Source: Sphingomicrobium lutaoense
GTDB lineage: Bacteria > Pseudomonadota > Alphaproteobacteria > Sphingomonadales > Sphingomonadaceae
Assembly (NCBI RefSeq): GCF_014195685.1
Contig: NZ_JACICF010000001.1
Coordinates: 1,001,317-1,065,316 of the forward strand
DNA: 64,000 bases
Direction: 5' to 3'
Under the pieces are notes generated by a model. The model searched no databases. It saw nothing but the letters and a program-made list of their open reading frames with translations, and was not told the DNA's origin. This document shows, piece by piece, positions 62,805-64,000 of this stretch. The position numbers and the translations under genes were made by a program. Numbering within the stretch: position 1 is the first letter of the stretch; every line of letters begins with the position of its first letter.

Positions 62805-62945
62805 GGAAATACCTCTTCTTTCGATGGTGGCATGGCAAGGGCGGTCCCGTAAGGAGCCCGCCCGGGGCCTGCCTATACCGATGCCCGGGAAGAGATGAAA
62901 GTGCGGGCCGCGCCTTGGGCCCGGAAAAACTTTTCCGGACGTGAA

Positions 62946-62973
62946 AAGGGCGCCCCGTCAAGGAGCGCCCTTC
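62946..62973 (-). terminator. Terminator of the YDR-rich protein gene
   Basis: On the minus strand AAGGGCGCTCC pairs with GGGGCGCCCTT (mismatches allowed) and is followed by TTTTCACG. It lies 33 nt past the stop at 63006, before argD. Confidence 0.6.
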
Positions 62974-63005
62974 CCCCAATCCTCGCACGAGTGCCTTGGC
63001 GAGGC

Positions 63006-63506
63006 TTAGTCCCTGTCGCGATGACGACGCCATTTGCGGCGGTCATGTTCGCGATGATCGTGATAGCGGTCGTCGTCATAGCGGTCATAACGGTCGTAGC
63101 CGTAGCGGCCGCGGCGACCGTCGCGCAGTTCCTTGCGCAGGTCCGACCGCAGTTCATGGATGTCATGACGCACCTTGCGGATGTCGCGATAGGACATGAT
63201 GCGGTGGCCATAATAGTTGATCTTGCGCTGCAGCTTGCGCGCTTCCTTGTCGAGCTTGCGCGCATCCTTGTGACGCAGCGCGCCCGTCCGGCTGAAATAA
63301 TTGATGTCGCGGCGGATCTCGCTCACTTCGCGCTGCAGGCGGCGGGCCTGGTCATGGCTGCGGGCATGGGCCCTGTCGTAGCCATAATCGTAGCCGTAGC
63401 GGCTCTGTTCGTAGCCATAACCGCGCTGAGCCTCGGCCGAAGCCGGGACCGCGGTCATGCCTGCGGCGATGCCAAGCGCGGCGGCGGCCGTCAGAAACTT
63501 GCGCAT
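63006..63506 (-). CDS. Secreted Tyr/Arg/Asp-rich helical protein
   Basis: A 166-residue protein with a signal peptide (MRKFLTAAAALGIAAGMTAVPASA, cleavage about residue 24-26). The middle (about 50-120) is a charged helix with repeated RR, EVSEIRRDI and KLDKEARKLQRKI, and the last 40 residues are a repetitive YDRYDRYDDDRYHDHREHDRR-like tail rich in Tyr, Asp, Arg and His (given in outline). No known family; possibly envelope-associated or metal-binding. It ends in a terminator. Confidence 0.72.
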   Translation of the reverse strand: MRKFLTAAAALGIAAGMTAVPASAEAQRGYGYEQSRYGYDYGYDRAHARSHDQARRLQREVSEIRRDINYFSRTGALRHKDARKLDKEARKLQRKINYYGHRIMSYRDIRKVRHDIHELRSDLRKELRDGRRGRYGYDRYDRYDDDRYHDHREHDRRKWRRHRDRD

Positions 63507-63614
63507 GATGTCTACTCCTTCATTCGAAACATGATGAACGAAGGATGGCGCAGCCGCCCTGAGACGAGCCTGAATGTTGCTGTTATGTAACGTTCAGCGA
63601 AGCAAAATCAGGCG

Positions 63615-64000
63615 CTAGCTTTTGATTTTCCAGCCGGATTTCAGCACCGAGAAGCAGATTGCGAAAAGAATGAGGTTGAAGATCGCCAGTCCAATAGCGC
63701 CCACGACGACCGGCGAATCACTCACGCCGAGGAAGCCGTAGCGAAAGCCCGAAATGACGTAGAAGAAGGGGTTCGCATGGCTCACCAGCTGGAAGAATTC
63801 GGGCAGCGCGCGGACCGAATAGAAGGTGCCCGACAGAAGCGCGAGCGGCGCGACGACGAAATTGGTGACCGCCGCGGCATGATCGAACTTCTCTGCCCAG
63901 ATCGAGGTGAGAAGGCCGAGGAAGGACAGCATCAGCGAACCCATCAGCCCGAACCACAATACCCATGCCAGCCCGACCGGCGTCACATCGACGTCAGGCC
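63615..64000 (-). CDS. ABC-2 type transporter permease, C-terminal part (partial)
   Basis: The frame is open to the right edge, giving at least 128 residues including the stop side of the gene. The hydrophobic pattern and FVVAPLALLSGTFYSVRALPEFFQLVSHANPFFYVISG are typical of ABC-2 permeases of the YadH/NodJ/drug-export type, ending in a helix and KSGWKIKS. The upstream start and the ATPase lie outside the window. Confidence 0.88.
   Translation of the reverse strand, partial: PDVDVTPVGLAWVLWFGLMGSLMLSFLGLLTSIWAEKFDHAAAVTNFVVAPLALLSGTFYSVRALPEFFQLVSHANPFFYVISGFRYGFLGVSDSPVVVGAIGLAIFNLILFAICFSVLKSGWKIKS

Noticed and set aside
1-64000. Mobile elements, prophage, CRISPR or toxin-antitoxin system
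   Set aside because: No transposase, integrase, phage structural gene, direct-repeat array or target-site duplication was recognised; gene order and codon use look uniformly chromosomal.

Overview
This window looks like chromosomal DNA from a GC-rich alphaproteobacterium, most likely a sphingomonad (Sphingomonadales). The basis is gene content and order: the dnaA / rpsT / mutM / ubiE / ubiB / coaBC / dut run, a C4-pathway 5-aminolevulinate synthase (hemA), a two-subunit glycine decarboxylase behind a tandem glycine riboswitch, a Rieske / cytochrome b / cytochrome c1 operon, and a Caulobacter-style Cpa/Tad pilus cluster. No insertion sequence, prophage, integrase, CRISPR array, plasmid function or toxin-antitoxin pair is visible. 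This is core genome, densely packed, with many 1-8 nt gene overlaps.

Layout. 1-5100: end of a probable murJ, trpS, a DUF4136 lipoprotein, then dnaA, rpsT and mutM on the minus strand. 5100-13100: ubiE, ubiB, coaBC, dut and a MoeB/ThiF-like gene (plus), facing topA and plsY (minus); a dprA remnant lies between topA and plsY. 13180-20380: murI and hemA, an FkbM-type methyltransferase, then rpiB-glyA-nrdR-trmJ, a chorismate mutase and rpsD. 20490-27750: the agmatine-to-putrescine pair aguA-aguB, a uracil-DNA glycosylase/acetyltransferase fusion, folK, tRNA-Lys, a two-lobed aspartyl protease and two PilZ genes. 27100-33600: glycine cleavage operon (minus) led by the riboswitch. 33690-44350: a lipoprotein, ispH, rnhA, an FAD oxidoreductase and cpaA-B-C-D-E-tadB-tadC without the expected cpaF ATPase gene. 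44350-57900: glyS/glyQ, a TraB/GumN lipoprotein, rplY, pth, a TIGR02466-type oxygenase, ychF, a MaoC-like gene, apt, the bc1 operon, trmL and hemF. 58000-64000: lipB, queE-queC, hslO, argD, small secreted proteins and the end of an ABC-2 permease.

Themes. One-carbon and glycine flow recurs (glyA, gcvTHP, hemA, glyQS and a glycine/D-amino-acid oxidase-like gene). Respiration and tetrapyrrole/quinone genes (ubiE, ubiB, hemA, hemF, bc1, lipB) and translation genes (rpsT, rpsD, rplY, glyQS, trpS, pth, trmJ, trmL, tRNA-Lys) are dense. Several regulatory regions can be read directly: promoter-like hexamers before dnaA, rpsT, hemA, rpsD, rplY and petA, with palindromes or leader hairpins at rpsT, hemA, rpsD and petA. 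No wholly novel system is evident. The strongest leads are the dprA remnant, the missing cpaF, the glycosylase-acetyltransferase fusion, the palindrome over the hemA promoter, and six convergent gene pairs whose stop codons share one CTAG tetranucleotide.
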